From the NCBI GenBank assembly GCA_000467935.1, contig KI259852.1, forward strand, positions 81,917-117,017: DNA of 35,101 nt. Reading direction: 5' to 3'. The position numbers were made by a program, and so were the translations under genes. The notes under the pieces were generated by a model. That model was not told where the DNA came from. It did not search any database and saw only the letters and a program-made list of their open reading frames with translations. Below are positions 14,065-22,313 of this stretch, one piece after another; positions within the stretch are counted from its first letter, which is position 1, and every line of letters begins with the position of its first letter. This DNA comes from Peptostreptococcaceae bacterium oral taxon 113 str. W5053 (GTDB lineage: Bacteria > Bacillota > Clostridia > Tissierellales > Peptoniphilaceae).

Positions 14065-14651
14065 GCATGAATTTGGATAAAATTTTTTTTGATTATCATG
14101 GGTATGTGTTGGATTATCCAATCATAGGATTGGCGGAAACGGAAAAAGGAAAAGTAAAGGTAGATCTCAAAATCATCTTTGGACAAAGAGATGAAAGGAA
14201 AAGGTTTGTAGCTAGAGCAAGATTTTTATCAAAATTCGAAGATGAATTTATTTGGCGCGGAGTGACGTATGAAGGTGATTTTAAAATTACTAACGTTAAA
14301 GGAGAGGACCACCCTTATGATATTCTCCACATTACGGGGGAGGCAATTGCCTACACTCGTGAAATAATTTTAGACTTATCCGGGACAACGGAGATTGTGA
14401 ATTTAGGCTATGTGGAAACCCCGGTGACGATTACAACACAAGGAAGCTGCACGATTACGGGTTTTTCCGAAAAGCCGATTAAAGTGCTAAGCGGCGTAAC
14501 CATTACTGATGACGGTTTAATACTTGACACGAACGGAAACAACGCAAGCAATAGTGTTGAAATGTGGGAATTTCCAAAACTCGCGCTCGGGAAAAGTACA
14601 GTCAAGGTAACGTCTCCGGTAACGATGACGTATAAAGTGAGGTTGATTTAA
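14061..14651 (+). CDS. Distal tail protein (Dit)-like
   Basis: Dit forms the hub ring at the tail tip and links tube to baseplate. The 196-aa protein follows the tape measure (ATGA overlap) and precedes the tail endopeptidase-like gene. An N-terminal beta domain (KIIFGQRDERKRFVARARF, then WRGVTYEGDF) and a C-terminal galectin-like beta domain (VETPVTITTQGSCTITGF onward) match the usual Dit plan, though this copy is shorter than most. The stop TAA shares a base with the next ATG. Confidence 0.82.
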   Translation: MSMNLDKIFFDYHGYVLDYPIIGLAETEKGKVKVDLKIIFGQRDERKRFVARARFLSKFEDEFIWRGVTYEGDFKITNVKGEDHPYDILHITGEAIAYTREIILDLSGTTEIVNLGYVETPVTITTQGSCTITGFSEKPIKVLSGVTITDDGLILDTNGNNASNSVEMWEFPKLALGKSTVKVTSPVTMTYKVRLI

Positions 14652-16915
14652 TGCTTGTTTTTAATATCAACGGAATTAAAACGGACAAGATGAAGGACAC
14701 GATTATTAAACGTTCAATTGGCGACTTAGATAGATTATCCTTTGAGCTTACAAATGATTTTAAGGATTTCATTCAGTCGGAGAAAATCGTAGATACGCCG
14801 TATGGAGATTTTATCATCAAAGAAATCAATAAAAACAAAAAACGGATCCTTGTAAAGTGTAAATACGACATGACTGATTTACAAAGCGTGCATAGAGCTA
14901 ATATTGTCCTCACAAAATCGACTTTAAAGGGGAATTTAGACGAACTCCTTTCAGGAACGACTTGGACGTCACAGGGAACGAATATGACGGTCACGAGGCA
15001 TATTACGTTAAATCAGGTAAATGTTTTTGAGGCTCTATCGGAAATGCAAAAAAAGTATGATTGTGAATTCCGGTACGACAATCAGCAAAAAATTGTTTAT
15101 TTTGCTCCAAGGCTTGGGAAGGATCGCGGTACCTATTTTGCGGAAGGATTAAACCTGGAAGAAATTGACGAGCATGAGGAAAGTTATGAGTTAATTACCC
15201 GGATAGTGCCGGTGGGGATGAATGGGTTAACCATTAATGCGATTAACGGCGGGAAAGATTATCTGCAAAATTTAACTTACAATAAAAAAATCATTACCCT
15301 TTACTGGAAAGATGAGCGCTACACAAATATTGAGCACCTCAAAGCGGATGCACAAAAAAAATTGGATGTTTTGTCTGTTCCGCGAAAAGTGTATGATATC
15401 AAAGTTAAAGATTTAAGCAAACAAAGTAAGTATAAGATCTTAGAATATAATGTTGGGGATACGGCAAAGATTATTTCTAAAGATATTGTACAAAAACACC
15501 GAATTATTGAGTGCGAATTGCATTTAAATAATCCGGAAAACAACACTTGTAAACTTGCAAATAAGCCGGTGGATATCAAATCTACGATTCAAGACTTACA
15601 AAAAGAAATGTCGGATAATTGGTCACGTACGGAAGTTGAGTTTAAAGTATTGGATGATCGCATTATACAAGCTGTAACCACGACAAAAAAGTATACGGAT
15701 GACAGCTTTGAAACGTACAAATCGGAGAGGGTACAAACCGATCAGGAGATCAGAGAATCCATTACACACAGTACGACGTATGTCGATCCGAAAACCGGGC
15801 AGACGAAGCCGGTCGTGGATAAAATGGTGGAAACCGTTAAGAACTTAGACGGTGTAAGTACGTCAGTTTCTAATAATCAGCAGGAAATCACAACAGTAAA
15901 GCAGACGGTGCAGGGGGTCAGTGTGACTGCTCAAAACGCAAATTCAAAGGCGGAACAGGCTCTTACCGCTGACTCATATACAAGAACCATAGCAAATCGT
16001 GCTGATGGAAATGCATCTACTGCCATTCAAAAAGCTAATAGTATAGAGTTTCAATTTCAAAACTATTCTCCGGATAAAGTAAAGTACGGTACAACTTACG
16101 CTTTAACGCCGTCAGAATGCTATATTGCATATAACGGACAAAGAAAGTTTCAAGTATCAACATACAGTGGTGATGTATCGATAGAGGGGAGTTTTACGAG
16201 TCCTCATTTGGTAGCAAATCAAAGTGGTATGAGTATAAAAGGATCTTATGGTTCTACTCTTTTAAGACCTTCAGATGATAGATTGGAAGTTTATGGTTTG
16301 AGAGCTAATAATAACGTAACTTTTCTTGGAAATTTAATAATGCAAGGAAATAGTATACTAAACGGTGGCCTGGCTATAACTTTTGCTTATGGGACAACTT
16401 ATCCTATAGAAATGCGTCAAGGAGTAGAGTGTTTTAGTGGGCTTTATGTACATGGAGCAAAAAATGCAGTCGTAGATACCGATGAAGGTATGGTCGCGGT
16501 GTCTTGCTATGAAATGGCTGACACTTACTTTGGAGATATCGGCACAGGCGCCATCAACAATGACGGGTTTTGTATAGTTTCTTTAGCCGATACGTTTAAA
16601 AAAACTGTCAATACCAATATTGAGTACCTTGTGTTTTTAACCAAAGAAGGGCGAGGAGATATTTGGATTAGCGAAAAGTCTCAATCATGTTTTACGGTTG
16701 AAGGTACTAAAGGTTTGAAATTCGCTTATGAAATCAAAGCAAAACGTATAAATTATGAAACATCAAGGTTGGAAAGAGTTGAAAATAAAGTTGATGACAT
16801 CGCTAAGCAAGAAGAAAAAGAACTTATTGATAGTTTATCACAGGTTGATACAGAAGAACTTTTAAGAAAGGAGAGTGTTGAGTATGAAGAAAATCACAGG
16901 AGTAATGTTAACTAG
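14651..16915 (+). CDS. Tail-associated protein (Tal), prophage endopeptidase-tail type, with coiled-coil fibre part
   Basis: The 754-aa protein has an N-terminal ~360-residue hub domain of the prophage-tail endopeptidase group (LVFNINGIKTDKMKDTIIKR; later IDEHEESYELITRIVPVG), which forms the tail tip. It is followed by a coiled-coil rod (about 330-480, with IQDLQKEMSDNWSRTEVEF and many Gln/Thr/Ser) and a Gly/Tyr-rich C-terminal domain from about 490 that may contact the host. No obvious cell-wall hydrolase motif is seen. It overlaps dit by one base. The last 32 bases overlap the next small gene. Confidence 0.85.
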   Translation: MLVFNINGIKTDKMKDTIIKRSIGDLDRLSFELTNDFKDFIQSEKIVDTPYGDFIIKEINKNKKRILVKCKYDMTDLQSVHRANIVLTKSTLKGNLDELLSGTTWTSQGTNMTVTRHITLNQVNVFEALSEMQKKYDCEFRYDNQQKIVYFAPRLGKDRGTYFAEGLNLEEIDEHEESYELITRIVPVGMNGLTINAINGGKDYLQNLTYNKKIITLYWKDERYTNIEHLKADAQKKLDVLSVPRKVYDIKVKDLSKQSKYKILEYNVGDTAKIISKDIVQKHRIIECELHLNNPENNTCKLANKPVDIKSTIQDLQKEMSDNWSRTEVEFKVLDDRIIQAVTTTKKYTDDSFETYKSERVQTDQEIRESITHSTTYVDPKTGQTKPVVDKMVETVKNLDGVSTSVSNNQQEITTVKQTVQGVSVTAQNANSKAEQALTADSYTRTIANRADGNASTAIQKANSIEFQFQNYSPDKVKYGTTYALTPSECYIAYNGQRKFQVSTYSGDVSIEGSFTSPHLVANQSGMSIKGSYGSTLLRPSDDRLEVYGLRANNNVTFLGNLIMQGNSILNGGLAITFAYGTTYPIEMRQGVECFSGLYVHGAKNAVVDTDEGMVAVSCYEMADTYFGDIGTGAINNDGFCIVSLADTFKKTVNTNIEYLVFLTKEGRGDIWISEKSQSCFTVEGTKGLKFAYEIKAKRINYETSRLERVENKVDDIAKQEEKELIDSLSQVDTEELLRKESVEYEENHRSNVN

Positions 16916-17087
16916 AAAAGATATTGGTTTGGTATTAAGTGTAAGTTTTACAGAGATCGATGAAAAAACAGGTCAAATCATATCCGCTAATCAAACCAGA
17001 AGTAAAATATTGTTAAACGATGATGATCAAAGTGTTGCTGCAAGTCTATTTAGTATTGCTCAAGAATTTGTGGATAAGGAAAAATAA
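16884..17087 (+). CDS. Small tail-region protein, 67 aa, unknown function
   Basis: ATG 16884 is favoured because AAGGAG (16868-16873) lies 10 bases upstream. GTG 16875 and TTG 16878 are in-frame alternatives. The protein has two short beta-like segments (GLVLSVSFTEIDEKTG, then RSKILLND) and a C-terminal helix (AASLFSIAQEFVDKE). No family is recognised. It overlaps the tal end by 32 bases and stands directly before the collagen-like baseplate gene, so it is probably a small baseplate or assembly accessory. Confidence 0.7.
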   Translation: MKKITGVMLTRKDIGLVLSVSFTEIDEKTGQIISANQTRSKILLNDDDQSVAASLFSIAQEFVDKEK

Positions 17088-17106
17088 TCAAAATGGGGGT
17101 AATATC

Positions 17107-18501
17107 ATGGCTTTTAATGTATATGATTTAGGATTAACAAACCTTTATTTACGTTTTGATGAAGAGGTTTTTCACAATCAATTTGCTATATCCATGGAAA
17201 ATTCAAGAGGTTTTGATTTTTGGATTTTAGATAAGAGTGGTATGAGTGTAGATACCACCGGTGCTACAATCAAATTATCTCAAAAGAAGAATGGAAATGT
17301 ATATCAAACTTCTTGCGTTGCTAAAGACGCTAAAAAGGGGCATTATATTGTCATGTTCGCTCCGGAAGCTTTAATGACTACTGGAGAATTGGAAATTCAA
17401 TGGATCATTACGAAAGGTAGCGATACTTTGAGAACCATACCAAAAACAATTAAAGTGTATGAAGCCTTGGATTTTTCAAGTCCGTCCGGAGGTAATTTGG
17501 TTTTGGACTGGCACGCCATTGAAGAAGCAGTTGCAAAGATTAAAGATGTGAAACAAGAAGTTCAAAAAGTAGAACAAATCAAAACAGAACTTAGTGACGT
17601 TTTAAATACGGAACAAGATCGACGAAATTATCATAATACTATTAAACCAATTATTGATGGTTGGATTGCTAATCCGAACCAATTTAAAGGTCCAGCAGGA
17701 CCCCCGGGACCTCAGGGTAATGTTGGACCTCAAGGTAATATTGGACCAGTCGGACCCGGTAATGTGTTATCAATTGGTACTGTATCAAGTGGTAACGCTG
17801 CGAAAGTTACGATTGATGGCAATACACCAAATCAAGTTTTGAATTTCGTATTACCTAAAGGAGATAAAGGACCTGTTGGACCTCAAGGTAATATTGGACC
17901 AGTTGGACCTCCGGGACCTCAAGGACCTATTGGAAAAGGACTTACTATACTTGGTGAAAAACAAAACGAAGGAGAATTGCCTCCTAGTGGCAACTTGGGT
18001 GATGGATGGTTGATAAAAGGTAATCTATATGTATGGCAAGGTACAAAATGGTTAAACGTCGGTAACATCAAAGGACCTAAAGGCGATAAAGGAAACGACG
18101 GGCAACAAGGACCCCCGGGACCTCAAGGGGTAAAAGGAAATGACGGCATACCGGGTCCACAAGGACCCCCGGGACCTGCGGGAGCACCCGGAACAACCGA
18201 CTACAACCAATTACAAAATTTACCAGACTTATCCATATATCAGCCGAAAGAAGCTGGGAAAGGGTTGTCGAGTTTTAATTACGATTTAGATGCTAAAAAT
18301 AAAGTTGATAAAATCCCATTAAATGCACAATACACTGATACGACATATTCCAACGCAACCGAATCGGCTCCCGGATTAATGAGCCCTTCTGATAAATCAC
18401 AATTAAAAAATCTACCGAAACAAATTGTTAAAATGACGGAAGCAGCATATAACAACTTTAATCCAAAGGATCCAGAAGTACTTTATCTTATTGAGGAGTA
18501 A
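17107..18501 (+). CDS. Baseplate upper protein (BppU)-like with collagen-like repeats
   Basis: The 464-aa protein starts with a BppU-N-like domain (residues 1-125; YDLGLTNLYLRFDEEVFHNQ, then TLRTIPKTIKVYE), continues as a coiled coil (about 140-180), then has three Gly-X-Y blocks (about 195-220, 250-280 and 322-365) that should form collagen-like triple helices. The blocks are separated by small globular inserts (a GTKWLNVGN-type segment is seen between the second and third). The C-terminus ends DPEVLYLIEE. Such trimeric proteins display host-binding parts at the tail tip. ATG 17107 has GGGGGT upstream; the open frame before it is not needed. Confidence 0.85.
   Translation: MAFNVYDLGLTNLYLRFDEEVFHNQFAISMENSRGFDFWILDKSGMSVDTTGATIKLSQKKNGNVYQTSCVAKDAKKGHYIVMFAPEALMTTGELEIQWIITKGSDTLRTIPKTIKVYEALDFSSPSGGNLVLDWHAIEEAVAKIKDVKQEVQKVEQIKTELSDVLNTEQDRRNYHNTIKPIIDGWIANPNQFKGPAGPPGPQGNVGPQGNIGPVGPGNVLSIGTVSSGNAAKVTIDGNTPNQVLNFVLPKGDKGPVGPQGNIGPVGPPGPQGPIGKGLTILGEKQNEGELPPSGNLGDGWLIKGNLYVWQGTKWLNVGNIKGPKGDKGNDGQQGPPGPQGVKGNDGIPGPQGPPGPAGAPGTTDYNQLQNLPDLSIYQPKEAGKGLSSFNYDLDAKNKVDKIPLNAQYTDTTYSNATESAPGLMSPSDKSQLKNLPKQIVKMTEAAYNNFNPKDPEVLYLIEE
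17722..17903. repeat. Identical 29-bp repeat in the collagen-like region
   Basis: Bases 17722-17750 and 17875-17903 are identical and code GPQGNIGPV-type triplets. Unequal recombination or slippage between them could change rod length. Other near-copies of GGACCTCAAGG and GGACCCCCGGG are scattered through 17690-18190. Confidence 0.8.
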
Positions 18502-18505
18502 TGTT

Positions 18506-19342
18506 ATGAGTATTAAATATGGAGACAAATCTATAAAAAAGGTATATATGGGTGATAAAGAAATAAAAAGTGCTTATATGGGTGATAAACTCGTATATAA
18601 AAATGCGCCTCCATTATTATATGGAACTTTAGATGCCGGCTATTATGGGAGAGTCGAATGTGATAATTTTATAACATTGGTTGATATTAGTAATCAAATG
18701 GAGAATCAAGGAATACCAAATCCACATTGGGATCAATTTATTTGTAGTTATGAGTATCCGTCACTTGAGCAATACTGGCATCATTTTTCTTTCAAAAAGA
18801 AGCATTTGTATTGGTATAGTATTCCGTTGTATAATCATGGGGATTCTAATAATAAAATAGCAAAACAAATCGAAAGAATTCGATGGCGATTGTTTGGTTA
18901 TGGCAATAAAGTATTTACAGAGAATAATCAATGGGGGACACATCGTATAATTAATGTTAGAGGGAAACGATACTATTTAAGATTAATGAGTGCTATAAAA
19001 GAATATAATAGTGATTTATACACAGAAGTGGATGGTTTAATAGCTCCCTTTTTGAAACCACCAGTACTAACCAATTATACAGGTTATATCAACCCAAATT
19101 GGGGGGTTAACTATACTAGAGAGCAACTCGGACTTGGAAAGAATTATGAATATTGGTGTGATGTTAATAAAAATATTGATCAACATCCATTAATCACAAC
19201 AACATTGATAGAAAATATATTTTTCTATCAATATAATTACTATGATAAATATCGTGGTAAATTTCTCGAATTTTATTATGGACAACCATTATTTTCTGCC
19301 AATCGAATTGTTTTTCGTCCATTGCTTGAACAGATAGACTAA
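18506..19342 (+). CDS. Distal tail protein with N-terminal YMGDK repeats, probable receptor-binding component
   Basis: The 278-aa protein begins with tandem short repeats KKVYMGDKEIK / SAYMGDKLVYK, an N-terminal attachment motif found in many Firmicutes tail-tip proteins. The rest is rich in Tyr, Trp and Asn and does not match a family I know. The aromatic-rich composition suits a ligand-binding domain, so receptor binding is inferred. ATG 18506 follows GAGGAG inside the end of the preceding gene. It is the last structural gene before the lysis module. No Gly-X-Y repeats or chaperone domain are seen. Confidence 0.72.
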   Translation: MSIKYGDKSIKKVYMGDKEIKSAYMGDKLVYKNAPPLLYGTLDAGYYGRVECDNFITLVDISNQMENQGIPNPHWDQFICSYEYPSLEQYWHHFSFKKKHLYWYSIPLYNHGDSNNKIAKQIERIRWRLFGYGNKVFTENNQWGTHRIINVRGKRYYLRLMSAIKEYNSDLYTEVDGLIAPFLKPPVLTNYTGYINPNWGVNYTREQLGLGKNYEYWCDVNKNIDQHPLITTTLIENIFFYQYNYYDKYRGKFLEFYYGQPLFSANRIVFRPLLEQID

Positions 19343-19354
19343 AAGAGGTGTAGA

Positions 19355-19645
19355 ATGACAGAACGGGAAAAAGACTACTGTCCGCATGCTACAGAAATAG
19401 CAGGTATGAAAGAGCAAATTAAAACACTTTTTGTAAATTTGGCAGATTTCACGGAGCTTACAAAAAGTGTTACAAAGCTTGCTGAAAGCATGAACTATGT
19501 GAAAGACGACGTGCGAGACATTAAGTCTGAAATGAAAGACATAAAAGAGGAAAAAATAAAAGATTTTAATCACTACAAGAGGCTCATTGCTGGCGGGATA
19601 TTGTCCGCCATGATGGGTTTTTTAATTGGAAGATTTTTGATGTGA
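19355..19645 (+). CDS. XhlA-like membrane protein with coiled coil
   Basis: The 96-aa protein has an N-terminal soluble part (CPHATEIAGMKEQIKTLFVN), a heptad-like coiled coil (SMNYVKDDVRDIKSEMKDIK) and one C-terminal membrane segment (LIAGGILSAMMGFLIGRFLM). This is the plan of hemolysin XhlA, which helps holin-endolysin systems in Bacillus-type phages. It precedes the endolysin. AGAGGTG lies before its ATG. It may support the holins or protect against lysis from without. Confidence 0.8.
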   Translation: MTEREKDYCPHATEIAGMKEQIKTLFVNLADFTELTKSVTKLAESMNYVKDDVRDIKSEMKDIKEEKIKDFNHYKRLIAGGILSAMMGFLIGRFLM

Positions 19646-19662
19646 CGACAAGGAGGTTCGGC

Positions 19663-20463
19663 ATGAAAATTACTCAAATGACTACAAGAAAAAAGATGGG
19701 GCGGTATGGTTGGAAGCCTGATATTATCGTAAACCATATCACGGAGGGTGGCTATAGCGGTGCAGTAGGGTGGCTCGCTAATGGAAATTCTGAGGTTTCC
19801 TGTCATTTTGTAACCTCGAGAAATGGAGATGTTGCGCAGCTTGTGCCTATTGAGTGGGCGTCCTGGTGCAATGGAACACAGTGGTTTAACAAAAATCAAG
19901 CGTATTATACTGAAAGGGCGTTAAGCGCACTTGTGCGTGAGCGAAAAACAAATGCGAACTATTATACGGTATCCATAGAGCATGAGGGGTGGACAAATAA
20001 AACGGATGGCAAATTGACAGATAGGCAGTATCAAGCCACACTAGAACTGCATAAGCACATCATCACGGAAATTGAACGAATTTACAAAATCAAATTTCGA
20101 ATAGATCGAGAGCATATCATCGGGCATGTGGATGTTTCTCCGCGCGAGAAGCCGACTTGTCCGGGGAAATATTTTCCATTTGAAAAACTCATTAACGACT
20201 TAAGGGCGTGGAGGAGACAAGGACCGATAAGCCCACATAAGCCTCAGAGTACGGACTTTAACCCGAATGGGCTTTTTAATGCGCGAATAATCTGTGATGC
20301 GCTTAACGTCAGAAGAGGACCGGGAACACAATATAAGATAGAAAAACAGTTACCTTACAATGGCGTATATACCGTGACGGAAGAAAAAAACGGATGGGGA
20401 CGACTAAAATCTTGCAAAGATTGGTGGATTTGTTTAGACTATGTCAAAAAAGAAAAAATCTAA
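19663..20463 (+). CDS. Endolysin: N-acetylmuramoyl-L-alanine amidase with SH3b wall-binding domain
   Basis: The enzyme cuts the amide bond between muramic acid and the stem peptide. Residues ~15-175 form an Amidase_2 domain with probable zinc ligands His25 (IVNHITEG), His155 (IIGHVDVSP) and Cys166 (KPTCPG). After a Pro-rich linker, residues ~206-266 form a bacterial SH3 domain (CDALNVRRGPGTQYKI, then GWGRLKSCKDWWICLDYV) for wall binding. ATG 19663 is preceded by AAGGAGG; GTG 19642 is a longer alternative. There is no signal peptide, so release depends on a holin. Confidence 0.92.
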   Translation: MKITQMTTRKKMGRYGWKPDIIVNHITEGGYSGAVGWLANGNSEVSCHFVTSRNGDVAQLVPIEWASWCNGTQWFNKNQAYYTERALSALVRERKTNANYYTVSIEHEGWTNKTDGKLTDRQYQATLELHKHIITEIERIYKIKFRIDREHIIGHVDVSPREKPTCPGKYFPFEKLINDLRAWRRQGPISPHKPQSTDFNPNGLFNARIICDALNVRRGPGTQYKIEKQLPYNGVYTVTEEKNGWGRLKSCKDWWICLDYVKKEKI

Positions 20464-20716
20464 GAAGAAAAAAGGTAAATATTCAAAGGTTGTAGTTGGG
20501 TTGATACTGTTGATATCGATACTATTTGTCACAGCAATATTGACTATATTCTATACAACAGGACTCGAACCAACAACACTTATAAAATACTTTTTTGTAT
20601 TTGTCATTGGGGAGTTATGGTTGGTGGCTGGTATAAAAAAGAAAAAAATAAGACAAGAAGATGATATGAGAGGAGTTGACGAAACGTATGAAAACGAAGA
20701 TCGAATGGAAGCGTAA
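20441..20716 (+). CDS. Two-helix membrane protein of the lysis module
   Basis: The 91-aa protein has a very basic N-terminus (KKKKSKKKKGKYSK), two membrane segments (VVVGLILLISILFVTAILTI, and IKYFFVFVIGELWLVAGI) and an acidic tail. The segment TTGLEPTTL between the helices is typical of a family of small proteins next to endolysins in Firmicutes prophages. It overlaps the amidase end by 23 bases and has no ribosome site of its own, so coupling is expected. It may be an auxiliary holin. Its basic tail facing the cytoplasm is inferred. Confidence 0.75.
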   Translation: MSKKKKSKKKKGKYSKVVVGLILLISILFVTAILTIFYTTGLEPTTLIKYFFVFVIGELWLVAGIKKKKIRQEDDMRGVDETYENEDRMEA

Positions 20717-20900
20717 ATTAAGTAGCAGAAAATTTTGGTTGGCCTTAGTAGGTTTTATAACACCAATCTTAGTCATGGCTAAAATCGAAACTTCAACTAT
20801 TGAAAGCGTTGTAGCTATTATTATGAGCGGAGCATCTTTAGTGGCTTATATTCTTGCCGAAGGTTTTGTGGATGCTAAGAGTGTTGAGAATAAAAACTGA
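20688..20900 (+). CDS. Holin
   Basis: The 70-aa protein has a short basic N-terminus (KTKIEWKRKLSSRKFW), two membrane segments (LALVGFITPILVMAK and SVVAIIMSGASLVAYILAEG) and a polar end. This is the standard pattern of small holins of Gram-positive phages, which make membrane lesions so the endolysin can reach the wall. ATG 20688 is favoured; GAGGAG sits 12 bases upstream. TTG 20676 directly abuts that site. It is the last gene before the terminator at 20917-20953. Confidence 0.85.
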   Translation: MKTKIEWKRKLSSRKFWLALVGFITPILVMAKIETSTIESVVAIIMSGASLVAYILAEGFVDAKSVENKN

Positions 20901-20916
20901 AGAAAAATAGGAAAAT

Positions 20917-20953
20917 GGGGGATAGTCATGATCCATGGGCTGTCCCCTTTTTT
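20917..20953 (+). terminator. Rho-independent terminator at the end of the late operon
   Basis: GGGGATAG (20918-20925) pairs with CTGTCCCC (20940-20947) with one wobble, around 14 bases, and six Ts follow (20948-20953). It closes the lysis module and separates it from attP. Confidence 0.9.
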
Positions 20954-20960
20954 ATGCTTG

Positions 20961-21070
20961 AATATAAAAAATTGTTTTAAATAAAAAATGTTTAATGATT
21001 GTATAAAAAGTGCTCAAAGTGAAACACGATACCAACAAAATTAATTAAACACGTGTTCAAATACATATTC
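20961..21070. other. attP left arm: AT-rich, with palindrome AACACGTGTT
   Basis: No gene is seen here. The segment is very AT-rich and contains the 10-bp palindrome AACACGTGTT (21048-21057), with a related GAAACACG at about 21021-21028. It is probably an arm of attP, bound by integrase or host factors; that is inference. Confidence 0.4.
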
Positions 21071-21076
21071 CTAAAA

Positions 21077-21124
21077 TGCATGGTAAGCAAGAAGCCACCG
21101 GTTCAAGTCCGGTCATGAGCTCCA
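21077..21124 (+). other. attP: attP core: 3' part of a tRNA-Thr(GGT) gene
   Basis: The segment reads as the 3' half of a tRNA: anticodon GGT (21082-21084), anticodon-stem strand GCAAG (21087-21091), variable loop AAGCC, T-arm ACCGG-TTCAAGT-CCGGT (21097-21113), acceptor strand CATGAGC (21114-21120), discriminator T and CCA (21122-21124). The 5' half is missing, so it is not a tRNA gene. Beside an integrase gene it is the attP core: integration would restore the tRNA at the host gene. The exact crossover and core length need the host sequence. Confidence 0.85.
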
Positions 21125-21127
21125 GTG

Positions 21128-21162
21128 AAAACCTTGGAATTTCAATCTTCCAAGGTTTTTTT
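21128..21162 (+). terminator. Strong terminator just after the tRNA 3' part
   Basis: A perfect 12-bp stem (AAAACCTTGGAA at 21128-21139 with TTCCAAGGTTTT at 21148-21159), loop of 8, and a T-run ending at 21162. After integration it would end the restored tRNA transcript and shield the integrase side from read-through. Confidence 0.9.
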
Positions 21163-21216
21163 GTGCCTTCTTGATTTTTGGAAAAAGTGGCTAAAAATGT
21201 TCATGATTTTGGTCTG

Positions 21217-21249
21217 TTGGGAACAAATTGGAAACAAATTGGGAACAAA
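21217..21249. repeat. Three phased 11-bp repeats between attP core and integrase
   Basis: TTGGGAACAAA (21217-21227), TTGGAAACAAA (21228-21238) and TTGGGAACAAA (21239-21249) are in direct tandem. The unit of 11 bp places each copy on the same face of the helix. They stop 5 bases before the integrase stop codon, which is the position of arm-type integrase sites. The N-terminal arm-binding domain of the integrase is the likely ligand (inferred). Confidence 0.75.
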
Positions 21250-21253
21250 AAAT

Positions 21254-22297
21254 TTAAGCTAATTTATTGATTTCCGTTAGTAAATAAGAAGCCGGTAAAT
21301 CGATATATCTTTTGTCCGTAAAAGAAGCGTCCGTGTGCCCGATGAGGCTTTCCATCACCTTATCGCTCAGTTCCGCCATACGCATTTTGGTTGCAAAGGT
21401 GTGGCGAAAAGAGTGTGGTGTGTATGGGGATAATCCCAAGCGTTTGATTAGTGGGTTATGGTAGTATTTTCGGTAGTAATCGGAGCTTACTCTAGCGCCA
21501 TCTCTGCTGAAAAATAATGATGTTTCAGGAAATTCATAATAAAAATATTCAACGTAGCTCTTGATTTTGTTGTGTATCGGTACGATTCTGTCTTTTCCCG
21601 CGTCCGTCTTAGAGCCTCCGATAATGCAGCACTTTTTCAGATCTATGTTTTTAAATTTATCTAAACTTAGAAATTCTCCAATTCTAAATCCTGTATAGGC
21701 TAGAATTAAAGAGGCTTTTGCTATGCGGTCACGGTCATTTCTAAATAGAATTTCAATATCTTCTTCAGGGAACGGATATACCTTGCCTTCCTCCGCTCTC
21801 GAAACGTCTAAAAATTGAGCGTAGTTGACATGGAGTAATTTGTTTTCAATTGCAACATCGTATAATTGTTTAACAGTGGATTTAATTTTGGATACTTTTG
21901 AAAAAGAAGACCCTCCATCAATCAATTTATCCATGATTTTTTGAAAATCGTAGGTCGATAAGTCCACAAAATTATTATTCCCGAGTTCTTTGATGTGGTT
22001 GTAGTGGGTTTTTACGGCGTCCAATGAAGACTCTGTCAATCCTTGCTTTTCCTTTTTGGCATATAAAATTGAAAAGATTTCATCCATTGATGTGTTGTGT
22101 GTTAAATTCAAAGCAACTCCTTTTGCCGTTTTTAACGCCTCGGAAGCCTCTTCATAGGTTTTAAAGGTTCCTATATAATCTCTTGTAAAATAGCCGTCTT
22201 TTTTGTACATAGGTCCACGTGCAACCCATGGTTTTCTGCGTTTTCCCTTTAATTTGTGTATACATCCTGTATGATTTTCTCTTTTCCATTTTGCCAT
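21254..22297 (-). CDS. int: Tyrosine integrase with arm-type DNA-binding domain
   Basis: The 347-aa protein catalyses site-specific integration into the tRNA-Thr site. Residues 1-60 form an AP2-like arm-binding domain (RENHTGCIHKLKGKRRKPWV, then YIGTFKTYEEASEAL). Residues ~68-170 are the SAM-like core-binding domain. The catalytic domain shows Arg205 (TGFRIGE), Lys near 235, His295-x-x-Arg298 (HSFRHT), His321 and the nucleophile Tyr331. ATG 22297 has AAAGGAG upstream; the in-frame TTG at 22324 is not favoured. attP lies just beyond its 3' end. No excisionase gene is adjacent; the small HTH protein at 27474 is one candidate. Confidence 0.95.
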   Translation of the reverse strand: MAKWKRENHTGCIHKLKGKRRKPWVARGPMYKKDGYFTRDYIGTFKTYEEASEALKTAKGVALNLTHNTSMDEIFSILYAKKEKQGLTESSLDAVKTHYNHIKELGNNNFVDLSTYDFQKIMDKLIDGGSSFSKVSKIKSTVKQLYDVAIENKLLHVNYAQFLDVSRAEEGKVYPFPEEDIEILFRNDRDRIAKASLILAYTGFRIGEFLSLDKFKNIDLKKCCIIGGSKTDAGKDRIVPIHNKIKSYVEYFYYEFPETSLFFSRDGARVSSDYYRKYYHNPLIKRLGLSPYTPHSFRHTFATKMRMAELSDKVMESLIGHTDASFTDKRYIDLPASYLLTEINKLA

Positions 22298-22313
22298 AAA
22301 AATAGCTCCTTTC

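Noticed and set aside
17020..17106. Longer N-terminus for the BppU-like protein
   Set aside because: The extension overlaps the previous gene and lacks a ribosome site, whereas ATG 17107 has GGGGGT and begins the conserved domain.
17686..18200. CRISPR-like or diversity-generating repeats
   Set aside because: The repeats code in-frame Gly-X-Y triplets of a collagen-like rod; no regular spacers, no Cas genes and no reverse transcriptase are present.
21077..21124. A complete tRNA gene
   Set aside because: Only the sequence from the anticodon loop to CCA is present; no D-arm or 5' acceptor strand lies upstream, so it is an attachment-site fragment.
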